From Psychromicrobium xiongbiense (GTDB lineage Bacteria; Actinomycetota; Actinomycetes; Actinomycetales; Micrococcaceae), in NCBI RefSeq assembly GCF_030271165.1, contig NZ_JASSZH010000038.1, forward strand, positions 1 to 64,000: a stretch of DNA of 64,000 nt. Reading direction: 5' to 3'. A program made the position numbers and the translations under genes. The notes beneath the pieces are model-generated. The model saw only the letters and a list, made by a program, of their open reading frames with translations, was not told the DNA's origin and ran no database searches. Each line of letters begins with the position of its first letter. Position 1 is the stretch's first letter. Shown piece by piece: positions 46,578-56,065 of this stretch.

Positions 46578-47537
46578 ATGCCGGATATTCTTGGCACCAT
46601 TCTGGTGCCATTCAAGTGGCTTGTTTCTGTCATCATGCTTGGCTTCCATGAGGGTCTGACCGCTCTGGGCATGCCTGGCGACAACGGCTGGACCTGGACG
46701 CTGTCCATCATCGGCCTGGTGCTGGTGATTCGCGCCGCACTGATTCCCGTGTTTGTGAAGCAGATCAAGGCACAGCGCGGTATGCAGGCACTGCAGCCGG
46801 AGATGAAAAAGCTTCAGCAGAAGTACAAGGGCAAGACGGATCAGATCTCCCGGCAGGCCATGTCCCAGGAGCAGATGGCGCTGTACAAGGCTCACGGCAC
46901 CAACCCCTTCAGCGCCTGCTTGCCGATGCTGATCCAGATGCCCTTCTTCTTCTCCCTGTTCCAGGTGCTCTCCGGAGTCAGCCACGCAAGCCAGAACGCC
47001 CAGGGCATTGGTGCGTTGAGTCCCGAACAGGTACAGCAATTTGACCGGGCGGATATCTTCAGCGCACCGCTCTCGGCGGCGTTTCTTCCCCAGGTTCAGG
47101 GCGGTGACGTCAACGTCGCGGTGGTGGTTCTCTCCGTCATCATGATTCTGGCGATGATCGCCTCCCAGTTCATTACCCAGAAGCAGATCATGTCCAAGAA
47201 CATGTCTGATGAGGCGATGGCTTCACCGTTCATGCGGCAGCAGAAGCTGATGCTGTACGTTTTGCCTCTGGTCTTCGGCATTGGTGGCATCAACTTCCCG
47301 ATCGGTGTGCTGATTTACTGGACCACCACTAACCTGTGGACGATGGGCCAGCAGTTCTTTGTGATCCGCCGGATGCCGACTCCCGGTTCGCCCGCCTACC
47401 GTGAGTACCAGGAACGTCGCGTGGCGAAGGGCCTGCCGTTGCTGGGAGCTAAGAAGGTCGAAGAGCCGACTGAGGAAGTCGTGGAATCCAAGGGGCAGCG
47501 TGTGCAGCCTCAGCGCAAGAACAGGAAGAAAAAGTGA
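46578..47537 (+). CDS. yidC: Membrane protein insertase YidC
   Basis: A 319-residue Oxa1/YidC/Alb3 insertase of the Gram-positive type. Five helices are visible, with conserved FKWLVSVIMLGFHEGL, the cytoplasmic hairpin LQPEMKKLQQKYKGK, and ACLPMLIQMPFFFSLF. The C-terminal tail is strongly basic (QRKNRKKK), which suits ribosome contact. It inserts proteins into the membrane alone or with SecYEG. The stop overlaps the khpB start. Confidence 0.95.
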   Translation: MPDILGTILVPFKWLVSVIMLGFHEGLTALGMPGDNGWTWTLSIIGLVLVIRAALIPVFVKQIKAQRGMQALQPEMKKLQQKYKGKTDQISRQAMSQEQMALYKAHGTNPFSACLPMLIQMPFFFSLFQVLSGVSHASQNAQGIGALSPEQVQQFDRADIFSAPLSAAFLPQVQGGDVNVAVVVLSVIMILAMIASQFITQKQIMSKNMSDEAMASPFMRQQKLMLYVLPLVFGIGGINFPIGVLIYWTTTNLWTMGQQFFVIRRMPTPGSPAYREYQERRVAKGLPLLGAKKVEEPTEEVVESKGQRVQPQRKNRKKK

Positions 47538-48079
47538 TGAGCGCAGAGATTGAAACTGTGGAGACAGTGTCCGCTGACGTGGAAACCCCCGAGGTGGAGG
47601 AACAGCAGCCGAGCCGACTGGAAGAAGAAGGCGATCTGGCTGCCGATTATCTGGAGGAGCTGCTGGATATCGCCGATATCGACGGAGACATCGATATCGA
47701 GGTCCGCAATGGGCGTAGCTACGTCTCGATCCTTGCCGATCAGAAGAGCCGAGCGCTGGAGGCTCTGGTGGGTGCCGATGGGGAGACACTCAATGCCCTT
47801 CAGGAGCTGACCCGACTGACCGTGCTGGCTGCCACGGGCAACCGCTCGCGGCTGATTCTGGACATTCTGGGGCACCGCGAGCAGCGCGCTGGAGTGTTGT
47901 CCACCGTGGCCGAGGACGCCGCAGCGCGCGTGAAGGAAACCGGTGGCCCTGTTCACCTGGATCCGATGGGTGCTTATGAGCGGAAGCTGGTGCACGACGC
48001 CATCGCCGAGTTGGGTCTGATCAGTGAATCTGAGGGCGTGGGCCCAGCCCGGCATATTGTGGTCAAGCCCGCCAGCTGA
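47537..48079 (+). CDS. khpB: KhpB/Jag-type RNA-binding protein (KH-R3H)
   Basis: A 180-residue cytoplasmic RNA-binding protein. An acidic N-terminus (1-~35) is followed by a KH domain (~40-110, with GADGETLNALQELTRL) and an R3H domain (~115-175, DPMGAYERKLVHDAIAE). The usual N-terminal Jag domain is absent, as in other actinobacteria. I chose the ATG at 47537, which overlaps the yidC stop; a GTG one codon earlier is equally in frame. Overlaps rsmG by one base. Confidence 0.9.
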   Translation: MSAEIETVETVSADVETPEVEEQQPSRLEEEGDLAADYLEELLDIADIDGDIDIEVRNGRSYVSILADQKSRALEALVGADGETLNALQELTRLTVLAATGNRSRLILDILGHREQRAGVLSTVAEDAAARVKETGGPVHLDPMGAYERKLVHDAIAELGLISESEGVGPARHIVVKPAS

Positions 48080-48720
48080 TGATGGACGATATGCAGGTTC
48101 CTCCGGCTCCGGATTCCGCAGGCCTGGTGTTCGGCGACCGCCTGGAGCTGGCCCAGCGCTATGTGACGCATCTCGCGACCTCGGGGATTGAACGGGGCCT
48201 GGTGGGCCCCCGTGAGGTGCCGCGGTTGTGGGAGCGCCATGTACTCAACTGCGCAGTCGTGGAGGAATTCATTGCCACTGGTTCCCTGGTGGCAGATGTT
48301 GGCAGCGGTGCGGGCCTGCCGGGTCTGTGCCTGGCGATTGCCCGGCCGGACCTGACCGTGGTGCTGATCGAGCCACTGGAGCGTCGGGTGCGCTGGTTGG
48401 AAGAGGTCGTTGAAGACCTTGGCCTGAGTGAGTCGGTCTTTGTGCTGCGATCTCGTGGCGAGCAGGCAGTGGATGAGGTCGATGCCGATGTGGTCACGGC
48501 ACGCGCTGTCTCCTCACTTGACAAGCTAATTCGATTGACAATTCCACTTCTTCATGGACAGGGCGAACTTTTGGCCCTGAAAGGGCGCAGCGCTCAGGAA
48601 GAAGTGGATAAGGCGGCGAAGGCGATTCGTTCGATGGGTGGGCGGTCCGCAGAGGTACTGCAGGCCGGCAGCACAGTGTTGGAGGAAGTCACCACCGTCG
48701 TCCGCGTGGTGGTTGGCTGA
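48079..48720 (+). CDS. rsmG: 16S rRNA (guanine527-N7)-methyltransferase RsmG
   Basis: A 213-residue SAM-dependent methyltransferase (formerly GidB). SAM site VADVGSGAGLPGLCLAIA, plus VLIEPLERRVRWLEEV and ARAVSSLDKLI, are diagnostic. It methylates G527 of 16S rRNA; loss gives low-level streptomycin resistance in several bacteria. ATG at 48079 (a second ATG follows directly) overlaps the khpB stop. Confidence 0.95.
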   Translation: MMDDMQVPPAPDSAGLVFGDRLELAQRYVTHLATSGIERGLVGPREVPRLWERHVLNCAVVEEFIATGSLVADVGSGAGLPGLCLAIARPDLTVVLIEPLERRVRWLEEVVEDLGLSESVFVLRSRGEQAVDEVDADVVTARAVSSLDKLIRLTIPLLHGQGELLALKGRSAQEEVDKAAKAIRSMGGRSAEVLQAGSTVLEEVTTVVRVVVG

Positions 48721-48927
48721 CACCCCCTATTGTGGTGTCGACGCGTGTAGCGGAGTAGCTCGTTTCTGGCGGATCGAGTGTTGGTGCGGGACATTCTGCC
48801 CGGTCTGATGCCTGGTCCGGCCAGTCCCTCGCATGAGAGGGTGCCGACCCGATAGGCTGGTTGCAGTAGAGGCGGATGCCAGTCAGTAGTTTTCCGCATG
48901 TTCCAGATGCGGCGGAGGTTTGTGCCA

Positions 48928-49959
48928 GTGGAAAAGGTCGATCGTCGGAGCTCCACGCTGGACGGATTGAGAGATGCGTTGAGCTCCTTAGTTAAGGCCA
49001 GACAGCCAGCCGCCAGGAAGAACGTCGACAATGTTTCACGTGAAACCGAACGGAGCCCCATGGACATGTCCGATGAGGATAGCCCCATTGCTCGCGAACT
49101 CAGGCTTGAGGCAAAGAGGCGCGAGCGTCTGGCCACCAAGGTCTTCCCGAAACCACCTGAGACCCGCATTCTGACTGTCGCCAACCAGAAGGGCGGAGTG
49201 GGTAAGACCACCACAACGGTCAATATTGCTGCCGCTCTTGCCGCAGCGGGCCTCAACGTCCTGGTGGTGGATATTGACCCGCAGGGCAATGCCTCGACCG
49301 CATTAGGGATCGATCACCGCGCTGAGGTGGAGAGCATCTATGACGTGCTGATCGATGATGTCCCGCTCGCGGATGTGGTCGCTGCCTGCCCTGATGTCGA
49401 GCGGTTGCTCTGTGCTCCGGCAACCATTCATCTGGCGGGCGCCGAGATCGAGCTGGTCTCTCTTGTTGCGCGGGAACAGCGGCTGAGTCGTGCGCTGGCC
49501 AACTACGCAACTTTCCGCGAGGAGCAGGGCCAGGAGCGTCTGGACTATGTGCTGATCGATTGCCCACCCAGTCTCGGCCTGCTGACAGTGAATGCATTTT
49601 GCGCCGCCCAGGAAGTACTGATTCCTATTCAGTGCGAGTATTACGCCCTGGAAGGGTTGAGTCAGTTGCTCAAGAACATTGAGATGATTCAGAAGCACTT
49701 GAACTCGAGACTGGTGGTGTCCACCATTCTTTTGACCATGTACGACGGACGGACCAACCTGGCTGCGCAGGTAGCCGCTGACGTCCGTAGTCACTTTCCC
49801 AATGAGGTGCTGGCTGCCGTCATTCCCCGTTCAGTGAGGATTTCCGAAGCACCCAGCTATCAGCAGACGGTAATGACCTATGACTCCTCCTCAACGGGGG
49901 CTCTGAGCTATCAGGAGGCCGCTGCGGAAATCGCTGAACGGGCCGTACTCGTTGAGTGA
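48928..49959 (+). CDS. parA: Chromosome partitioning ATPase ParA
   Basis: A 343-residue deviant Walker ATPase that moves origins with ParB. The signature KGGVGKTTTTVNIAAALA, DIDPQGNAST and the YVLIDCPPSLG motif are clear. The start is uncertain: GGAGG (48914-48918) suits the GTG at 48928 or 48922; an ATG at 48898 is also in frame, and an ATG at 49060 would exclude the first ~44 residues. With the upstream start, a parS site lies in the coding sequence and is read as NVSRET. Confidence 0.92.
   Translation: MEKVDRRSSTLDGLRDALSSLVKARQPAARKNVDNVSRETERSPMDMSDEDSPIARELRLEAKRRERLATKVFPKPPETRILTVANQKGGVGKTTTTVNIAAALAAAGLNVLVVDIDPQGNASTALGIDHRAEVESIYDVLIDDVPLADVVAACPDVERLLCAPATIHLAGAEIELVSLVAREQRLSRALANYATFREEQGQERLDYVLIDCPPSLGLLTVNAFCAAQEVLIPIQCEYYALEGLSQLLKNIEMIQKHLNSRLVVSTILLTMYDGRTNLAAQVAADVRSHFPNEVLAAVIPRSVRISEAPSYQQTVMTYDSSSTGALSYQEAAAEIAERAVLVE
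49032..49047. promoter_or_regulatory. parS site 1
   Basis: TGTTTCACGTGAAACC, 15 of 16 bases of the consensus TGTTTCACGTGAAACA, inside the parA 5' region. Confidence 0.92.
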
Positions 49960-50002
49960 GCACCAGTCTGGGCATGAAATTGATCTTGGTGAACTGTAGA
50001 AG

Positions 50003-51031
50003 ATGGGTGTAGAGATGACTGAGAAGCCACGTAGAGGTCTGGGCCGTGGATTGGGTGCGCTGATTCCACCCAGCGCGGCAGCGGAAGGCGATTCGCGAGG
50101 GTCTGCCAAGGGTGGCAGTCGCCCGGTGGACCTGTTTTTTCCCGAGGTGGAAAACAAACCTGTGCGCGAGACCGCACAGCGTGAGAGTGTTTCACGTGAA
50201 ACGCTGCCGGGGTCGGAGCTGGTAGCAGTTCCGGGGGCCCAGTTTGCTGACCTCGATGTGGCACTCATTCACGCCAACCGTAAGCAGCCACGGTCCGTCT
50301 TCGATGAAGATGACATGGCTGAATTGGTTCATTCCGTACGCGAAATTGGCGTGCTGCAGCCGGTGGTGGTGCGTACCTCGCCAGACAGTGAGGGCCACTA
50401 CGAGCTCGTCATGGGCGAGCGGCGACTCCGCGCTGCACGTGAGGCCGGTCTTGAGACCATTCCTTCCATCATCCGTGAGACCAGCGATAACGATCTGCTT
50501 CGTGATGCTCTTCTGGAGAATCTTCACAGAAGTCAGTTGAATCCTCTGGAGGAGGCTGCCGCCTATTCGCAGCTGCTGGAGGACTTTGGCACGACTCATG
50601 AGGAGTTGGCAGACCGGATTGGGCGTTCTCGGCCGCAGGTCTCCAACACATTGCGTCTGTTGAAGCTGCCCCCGGTGGTGCAGCGAAGGGTTGCGGCTGG
50701 TGTTTTGAGTGCTGGGCACGCCCGAGCACTCCTGGCGCTTCCCGACGCGGAGGCGATGGAGCGTCTGGCGCAGCGTATCGTGGCGGAAGGTTGGTCCGTG
50801 CGTGCTACAGAAGAGGCAGTGGCCCTCTTTGATGCCGGTGCGAGTCCTGTAAAGACGCGCCGCGAGCCCACAGCGCGTCATGAGCGCCTCGATTTTCTGG
50901 CCAATAGCCTGGCCGACCGCCTTGATACCAGCGTGAAGATTACCCTCGGCGCGCGCAAAGGTAAGGTCAGTATTGAGTTTGCCTCGGTGGAGGACCTCAA
51001 TCGGATTATGGGTGTGCTAAACGCTCAGTAG
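50003..51031 (+). CDS. parB: Chromosome partitioning protein ParB
   Basis: A 342-residue CTPase-clamp protein that binds parS and spreads along origin DNA. It opens KPRRGLGRGLGALIPP, contains the CTP/arginine patch GERRLRAAREAGL and DNDLLRDALLENLHRSQLNP, then the helix-turn-helix ELADRIGRSRPQVSNTLRLL and a C-terminal dimerisation part. ATG at 50003 or 50015. A parS site lies in frame and encodes SVSRET at about residue 63. It ends just before a hairpin terminator. Confidence 0.95.
   Translation: MGVEMTEKPRRGLGRGLGALIPPSAAAEGDSRGSAKGGSRPVDLFFPEVENKPVRETAQRESVSRETLPGSELVAVPGAQFADLDVALIHANRKQPRSVFDEDDMAELVHSVREIGVLQPVVVRTSPDSEGHYELVMGERRLRAAREAGLETIPSIIRETSDNDLLRDALLENLHRSQLNPLEEAAAYSQLLEDFGTTHEELADRIGRSRPQVSNTLRLLKLPPVVQRRVAAGVLSAGHARALLALPDAEAMERLAQRIVAEGWSVRATEEAVALFDAGASPVKTRREPTARHERLDFLANSLADRLDTSVKITLGARKGKVSIEFASVEDLNRIMGVLNAQ
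50188..50203. promoter_or_regulatory. parS site 2
   Basis: TGTTTCACGTGAAACG inside parB, one mismatch to consensus at the last base. Confidence 0.92.
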
Positions 51032-51068
51032 TACTGCGCGGGAGTAGATCGGAGGCTTCCGGTTAGAC

Positions 51069-51118
51069 GCAAAAGGAAGGGCCGGCGTTTCACGTGAAAC
51101 ACCGGCCCTTCCTTTTGC
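51069..51118. terminator. Bidirectional parB/trxA terminator with parS site 3 at its apex
   Basis: Arms of 17 bp (GCAAAAGGAAGGGCCGG, 51069-51085, with 51102-51118) flank CGTTTCACGTGAAACA (51086-51101), itself a 15/16 parS match. The whole 50 bp is a palindrome except for the single pair 51086/51101. Genes on both sides converge on it. Confidence 0.9.
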
Positions 51119-51124
51119 ATCTGG

Positions 51125-51451
51125 TTACGCGATGTAGTCCGCGAACTCCTTTTCGAAGTACTGCTTGGGCCGCGCGCCCACCACGGTGGACTTCACTTCG
51201 CCACCTGAAAACAGGTAGACAGCCGGAATCGAGGTAATCCCGAACTCAGCGGCAATACGTGGATTGTCATCGACATTGATCTTGACGACCTTGATCTTGT
51301 CGGCGTGATCCTCACCGAATTCTTCCAGGATAGGCCCCAGCTTGACGCAGGGGTGGCACCACTCGGCCCAGAAGTCGACCACCACAGGGGTGTCAGAGGC
51401 AAGAACGTCTGCAGCGAATGAATCATCGGTGGTGTTGATGGTGTTGCTCAT
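51125..51451 (-). CDS. trxA: Thioredoxin with WCHPC active site
   Basis: A 108-residue thioredoxin that reduces protein disulfides using electrons from the TrxB encoded upstream. The active site reads WAEWCHPCVKL (Cys32, Cys35), with His in place of the usual Gly, and the cis-proline loop is TSIPAVYLF. His between the cysteines normally makes the protein more oxidising, as in DsbA-type sites. ATG at 51451, 48 bases from trxB. Ends at the shared terminator. Confidence 0.93.
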   Translation of the reverse strand: MSNTINTTDDSFAADVLASDTPVVVDFWAEWCHPCVKLGPILEEFGEDHADKIKVVKINVDDNPRIAAEFGITSIPAVYLFSGGEVKSTVVGARPKQYFEKEFADYIA

Positions 51452-51499
51452 GAATGAACCTTTCGAAGATGGCGGGACGGATGTTCCGACGGCAAAACG

Positions 51500-52498
51500 T
51501 CAGAGGGTGGCAGAGGTGGCAAGTTCCACGTCATGGTCGGAGACAGAGGATTCCTGAGTGGCCAGGAAGTGTTCGACGTCCAGGGCCGCGACACAGCCGG
51601 AGCCGGCAGCGGTGATCGCCTGGCGGTAGGTGGGATCGACCACGTCACCAGCAGCAAACACACCCTCAACGCTGGTGCGCGAAGAGCGGCCTTCCACCGC
51701 GATTGTGCCCTGGTCGGTGAGATCCAGGATGCCCCGGAACAGGTCCACCCGGGGGTCATTGCCAATGGCGACGAAAACGCCGGTGACCGGCAACTCGGAG
51801 GACTCGCCGGTGACGAGATTGCGCAGCGTCAACGAGGAAACCTTGGCATCACCGGTAATGCCGGTGACCTCGCTGTTCCAGATGAAGCGAATCTTGTTGT
51901 TGCTCAGTGCGCGCTCCTGCATGATCTTGGAGGCGCGGAGTTCACCGCGGCGATGGATCACGGTCACCGAGCGGGCAAACTTGGTCAGGAAGGTGGCTTC
52001 CTCCATGGCGGAGTCCCCACCACCGACGACGGCGATGTCCTGATCCTTGAAGAAGAATCCGTCACAGGTGGCACACCAGCTGACGCCGCGACCGGAGAGG
52101 CGCTTCTCGTCCTCAAGGCCGAGTTCGCGGTAGGCCGAGCCGGTGGAGACGATGATCGACCGGGCCGAGTAGGTGTCCCCGCCGCCAGTGGTGACGGTCT
52201 TGACTGGACCTTCGAGCGAGACCTCGGTGACGTCATCGTACTCAACCTGGGCACCAAAGCGCTCAGCCTGCTTCTGAAGGCTTTCCATCAGGTCCGGACC
52301 CTGGACGCCCTCGGGAAAACCGGGGAAGTTCTCTACCTCGGTGGTGTTCATCAGCTCACCACCCGCGGTGACTGAACCGGCGATAATCAAGGGATTCAGG
52401 TTGGCACGAGCCGTGTAGATGCCAGCGGTGTATCCCGCCGGTCCTGAACCGATGATGATGACATCCCGAACCTGCTCGGTGGTGGGATCAATGCTCAC
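51500..52498 (-). CDS. trxB: Thioredoxin reductase
   Basis: A 332-residue flavoenzyme that passes electrons from NADPH to thioredoxin. FAD site [16 protein letters not shown], redox-active CATC within [15 protein letters not shown] site [12 protein letters not shown] and a C-terminal [16 protein letters not shown] are diagnostic. ATG at 52498. The trxB-trxA pair is downstream of murJ on the same strand with a 159-base gap, as commonly seen in actinobacteria. Confidence 0.96.
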   Translation of the reverse strand: MSIDPTTEQVRDVIIIGSGPAGYTAGIYTARANLNPLIIAGSVTAGGELMNTTEVENFPGFPEGVQGPDLMESLQKQAERFGAQVEYDDVTEVSLEGPVKTVTTGGGDTYSARSIIVSTGSAYRELGLEDEKRLSGRGVSWCATCDGFFFKDQDIAVVGGGDSAMEEATFLTKFARSVTVIHRRGELRASKIMQERALSNNKIRFIWNSEVTGITGDAKVSSLTLRNLVTGESSELPVTGVFVAIGNDPRVDLFRGILDLTDQGTIAVEGRSSRTSVEGVFAAGDVVDPTYRQAITAAGSGCVAALDVEHFLATQESSVSDHDVELATSATL

Positions 52499-52657
52499 GA
52501 AGAACCGCTCCTCTGGTGACAGCGGCCCTGGACCGCTTTGGTGTACTTGGTGAACGCGGTGTCTGGCGACGCTATTCCATTGCCACCGGACACCGCGACC
52601 GTTCCTACCAGAGTACGTGAGGAAGCGCTGGCTGATCCGAGTACTGCTACAGACGGG

Positions 52658-55600
52658 CTACTTGACGGTAATCTCCGAGATTTTCAGTCCGTAGGGGTAG
52701 TTCTGTGCGGACTGAAGCTTGGGCAACTCAGTGAAGTTGAGGAAGACGTACTTGGCCTGGGTTCCGCCGGGAATTGCGACAGTGATGTCCGGACCGGTGA
52801 AGCTGCTGGGGCTGACCACCTTGGCGGCATCGAGGGAGGGTGTGTCACTGACAAGCACCTCGAAAGCCCCGCCGCTGCCGCCCTGCTGGCTCAGCGTCAC
52901 CGAGTGGAGGTCTGCCCTGGCCTGCAGCTCCACCACCAGAACAACGCTCTTGGCCAGGCCGCCAAACTTGGGATTGGCGAATTCGTAGCTCAACCAGGTG
53001 GTGGCTGGATTACCGTCGTATAGCGCGCTGAGCTTGCTGTCCGGGCGTTCCGCGACGCCCTGGTCCCCACCGACCGCCTGCACGGTCACTCCGGCGATCA
53101 CGGGGGCCACTACCGGGGTGCCGGAATTGCTGCCGCTGGCCCCAGGCGTCGACTGCTGCGCCACCGGGGAGGAGCTGCTGGAAGGCTTGGAACCCATCAG
53201 GTTGCCAATGGTGCTGGCAGCGAAGACGATGGCGGCCAACAGTACCACCACCAGGATCGCGCCCACCAGCCAGCGTCCGCCGCGGGGAGCATTGGCCTCG
53301 TCGTCGTCGTATTCCGGCTCCGAAGTGGCCGGTGCCGGGCGCGCCTGATCCAGGGGGGTACTGAGCCAGGCGTCCTTGGCTCGGGCCGAGATGCTGGACG
53401 TCGAGCTGGCGGCTGGCTGTGCCTGACCAAGCAGGGTGACTTTTGGCTGCCCGGAGGCGGTAGTGCCCGTTGCTGAAACCGACGCTGCGGTACTAGGTGC
53501 CGCTGTGGCTTGGGTGGCTGGCGTGGGCTGTGGGCTGTCTGTGCGGGTCACAGGGGCTACGGGGGCGGACGCTGCCTGCGGTACGGGAGTGGTGCCCTCC
53601 GTCGGCGCAGGATGCACTGTCTGCGGCTGCGGGTGATCGGCGGTACCGCCGCCCTGGTAAAGATTGCGCAGCTCGCCCGTGGGCACCGGCGAGTCGTCAT
53701 CGTATACATAATCGTAGGAACCCAGCATGGGAGCGGGTGGCCGGACATCACCGAAGATCTGCATCCCGAGAGTGTCGGTGAAATGAGGTTCGATGTAGGG
53801 CACGGTCGGGATGACCAGGTCCAGCAGATCCGCAGGGTTGGCCCGGCTCGTGATGAGGTAGGTGATGCCCTTGCTGGTGCCCAGGTCCAGGATCTGGAAG
53901 CTCGCGGGACGTTCACCCGTGGCCACCTCACGCGCACCCTGGGTCAGGTGTTCGACGTGTTCCTGGCCCGGGACGACGATGCTCACGGGACGGCTCAGGA
54001 CCTGATCGCTGCCCTCCAGGACCACGTCGCCTTCAGCGGAAGCCAGTAGCTGGGCAGTGACCTTGTAACGGCCGCCCAGAACGGTGCCGAGTTCGATGGT
54101 GTGCGCCACTGATTCCTCCCCGACCGGAACGCGCGGAATGCGTCCGGTCCGCAGATCTTCCTTGGTGTTTGATCCTATCGGATGGCCCCCGGCACGCGGC
54201 GAAGTTGCCCCGGGCAACCGCCCCAGCAGTGGAGTCAGGCCCGGCACCCGTCGGCTCAGCGCGGCCAGGAGCGGGGACAGGCGTCGGGTGAGTGGTGCGA
54301 GCAACTCATCGAGTTCCTCCACGCGCATCAACTTCAGGGCCAGCCCGTAGACCAGCCCCATCACCAGAGTGACCACCACGATGGTCAGCAGCGCACTGGT
54401 GGTGGAGCGCCAGGCGAAGCCGCTGTAGGAGCCGTCCAGAAAACTGGCTCCACCCAGGCCCAGGAGTACGATGCCGCCCACCACCGCAGAGATCACGGCC
54501 GCCAGTGCATACTGCACGTACGCGCGGATGATGCGCCGGAGGCCGTAGTCACCAATCTTGTTGCGCAGGACCAGCCCGGCCAGGAAGGGTGCCAGGACAT
54601 TGCCCACCGCCTCCATGGCCAGCAGAGCGTAGACCAGGCTTTGCACGGGGACGAAGGAGACTGCCAGGGCTGTCCCCACTCCGAAGACCACCAGGATGGA
54701 TTGCAGGACAAACGGCGTCCGGGCATCCTCTGAGGCATAGAACACCCGGTTGATCATGAAATTGGCGCTCAGGAATGGCGAGCTCAGCGCGAGGATCGCA
54801 ATCGCGATGCCCATGGCCAGGCCGGCCTTCTGGGAGTTGCCACCGATCACCATGCCGATCTGGCCGGAGAGCACGAAGAGCAGCATGGCAAAAAAGGCAG
54901 TCGCCACGCCGACAATGCGCAGCAGCCGGGAGACTGAAGCGCGCAGTGCCGGGAGGTCGTGATTGCTGGCGACGCGGGACATCTGATTGAACAGCACGGT
55001 GGCCACCGAGAGCACGATGAGCGAATGCGGCAGGATGTAAATATCGCTGGCCCGGTTGAGAATGAAGGTCTGAGGAATGTCCTGGAGACCCTTGGTCTCT
55101 GAAATCTGGGTGGCCGCGCTGCCGACCCAGCCGATCACGATGTAGGAGAGTTGACCGACCAGCATGGTGCTCAGCGCCCAGCCGGCGATCTTGCCGGTGT
55201 GGCCGAGCCCCATGCCGTGCCAGCCGAAGCGCGGCCGCAGACCCAGGCCCAGTCGGTAGACCGGGATCAGCAGGATGGCGGCCTGAGCGATCACCCCGAG
55301 CGTCGTCGTCCCGGCGAGCAACCAGGTCTGGGCATTGGTCCAGCCCGCGACGGTGAGGTCATTGCCCGTACCCACAGTGCCCCAGGTGGCGATGAAGATC
55401 ACCAGACCGGCGATGGCGATCAGGTTGTTCACCACGGGTGCCCACATATAGGAGCCGAAGCGGTCGTGGGCATTGAGTACCTGGCCCAGCAGTGTGTACA
55501 GGCCGTAGAAGAAGATCTGTGGAATCAGGAAGGTGGCAAACTGGCCGCCGAGAATGAGTTGTTCGCCACGGAGCTGGGTCAGCAGTCCCAGGATCGGTTG

Positions 55601-55996
55601 GGCGAACAGGGTCAGCGGGATCGTGATCACTGCCAGGAAGAGCACCGCCAGGGTCAGCAGCCGGCTCAGATAGTCCGCGCCACGGTCCGGGAGTTTGCTG
55701 GCCTTGATGATCTGGGGCACCAGAACGACATTGAACACCCCGCCCGCCAGCATCAGATACAGGAGATTGGGAAGCGTGTTGGCCATATCGAACACATTGG
55801 AGATATGGCCCAGGGCACCCAGCGCCCAGGCGATCAGGATGCCCTTGAGGAACCCCAGACCACGGGAGGCCAAGGTGCCTGCCGCCATCACGGCGCTGGA
55901 TGTGGCCGTGTTGACACTACGACGGGCGCTGAAATGCGCTCCCTGACCCCGGCGAGGCACAACTGCCTGGAATTGCTCTGACATCTGCTTCATCAT
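52658..55996 (-). CDS. murJ: MurJ lipid II flippase fused to kinase-like and C-terminal extracellular domains
   Basis: A 1112-residue protein. Residues ~30-560 are the MurJ/MviN flippase core with 14 or more membrane segments (GTLASRGLGFLKGILIAWALG-like start, SRVASNHDLPALRASVSRLL). A cytoplasmic kinase-like part (~630-790, LGGRYKVTAQLLASAEGDVV) lacks HRD and DFG motifs, so it cannot be an active kinase. A Pro/Thr-rich linker leads to a membrane helix (~907-927) and a C-terminal discoidin-like domain (~955-1112). In mycobacteria this kinase-like region is phosphorylated by PknB and bound by FhaA. The start (55996 or 55984) is uncertain, with no strong ribosome site. Confidence 0.92.
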   Translation of the reverse strand: MMKQMSEQFQAVVPRRGQGAHFSARRSVNTATSSAVMAAGTLASRGLGFLKGILIAWALGALGHISNVFDMANTLPNLLYLMLAGGVFNVVLVPQIIKASKLPDRGADYLSRLLTLAVLFLAVITIPLTLFAQPILGLLTQLRGEQLILGGQFATFLIPQIFFYGLYTLLGQVLNAHDRFGSYMWAPVVNNLIAIAGLVIFIATWGTVGTGNDLTVAGWTNAQTWLLAGTTTLGVIAQAAILLIPVYRLGLGLRPRFGWHGMGLGHTGKIAGWALSTMLVGQLSYIVIGWVGSAATQISETKGLQDIPQTFILNRASDIYILPHSLIVLSVATVLFNQMSRVASNHDLPALRASVSRLLRIVGVATAFFAMLLFVLSGQIGMVIGGNSQKAGLAMGIAIAILALSSPFLSANFMINRVFYASEDARTPFVLQSILVVFGVGTALAVSFVPVQSLVYALLAMEAVGNVLAPFLAGLVLRNKIGDYGLRRIIRAYVQYALAAVISAVVGGIVLLGLGGASFLDGSYSGFAWRSTTSALLTIVVVTLVMGLVYGLALKLMRVEELDELLAPLTRRLSPLLAALSRRVPGLTPLLGRLPGATSPRAGGHPIGSNTKEDLRTGRIPRVPVGEESVAHTIELGTVLGGRYKVTAQLLASAEGDVVLEGSDQVLSRPVSIVVPGQEHVEHLTQGAREVATGERPASFQILDLGTSKGITYLITSRANPADLLDLVIPTVPYIEPHFTDTLGMQIFGDVRPPAPMLGSYDYVYDDDSPVPTGELRNLYQGGGTADHPQPQTVHPAPTEGTTPVPQAASAPVAPVTRTDSPQPTPATQATAAPSTAASVSATGTTASGQPKVTLLGQAQPAASSTSSISARAKDAWLSTPLDQARPAPATSEPEYDDDEANAPRGGRWLVGAILVVVLLAAIVFAASTIGNLMGSKPSSSSSPVAQQSTPGASGSNSGTPVVAPVIAGVTVQAVGGDQGVAERPDSKLSALYDGNPATTWLSYEFANPKFGGLAKSVVLVVELQARADLHSVTLSQQGGSGGAFEVLVSDTPSLDAAKVVSPSSFTGPDITVAIPGGTQAKYVFLNFTELPKLQSAQNYPYGLKISEITVK

Positions 55997-56065
55997 TCCA
56001 TGTGGGAGGCAGAACACCCGGGACATTGCAGCCATCCCGGAAAATCCCGGGGCAGCGGGAACGGT

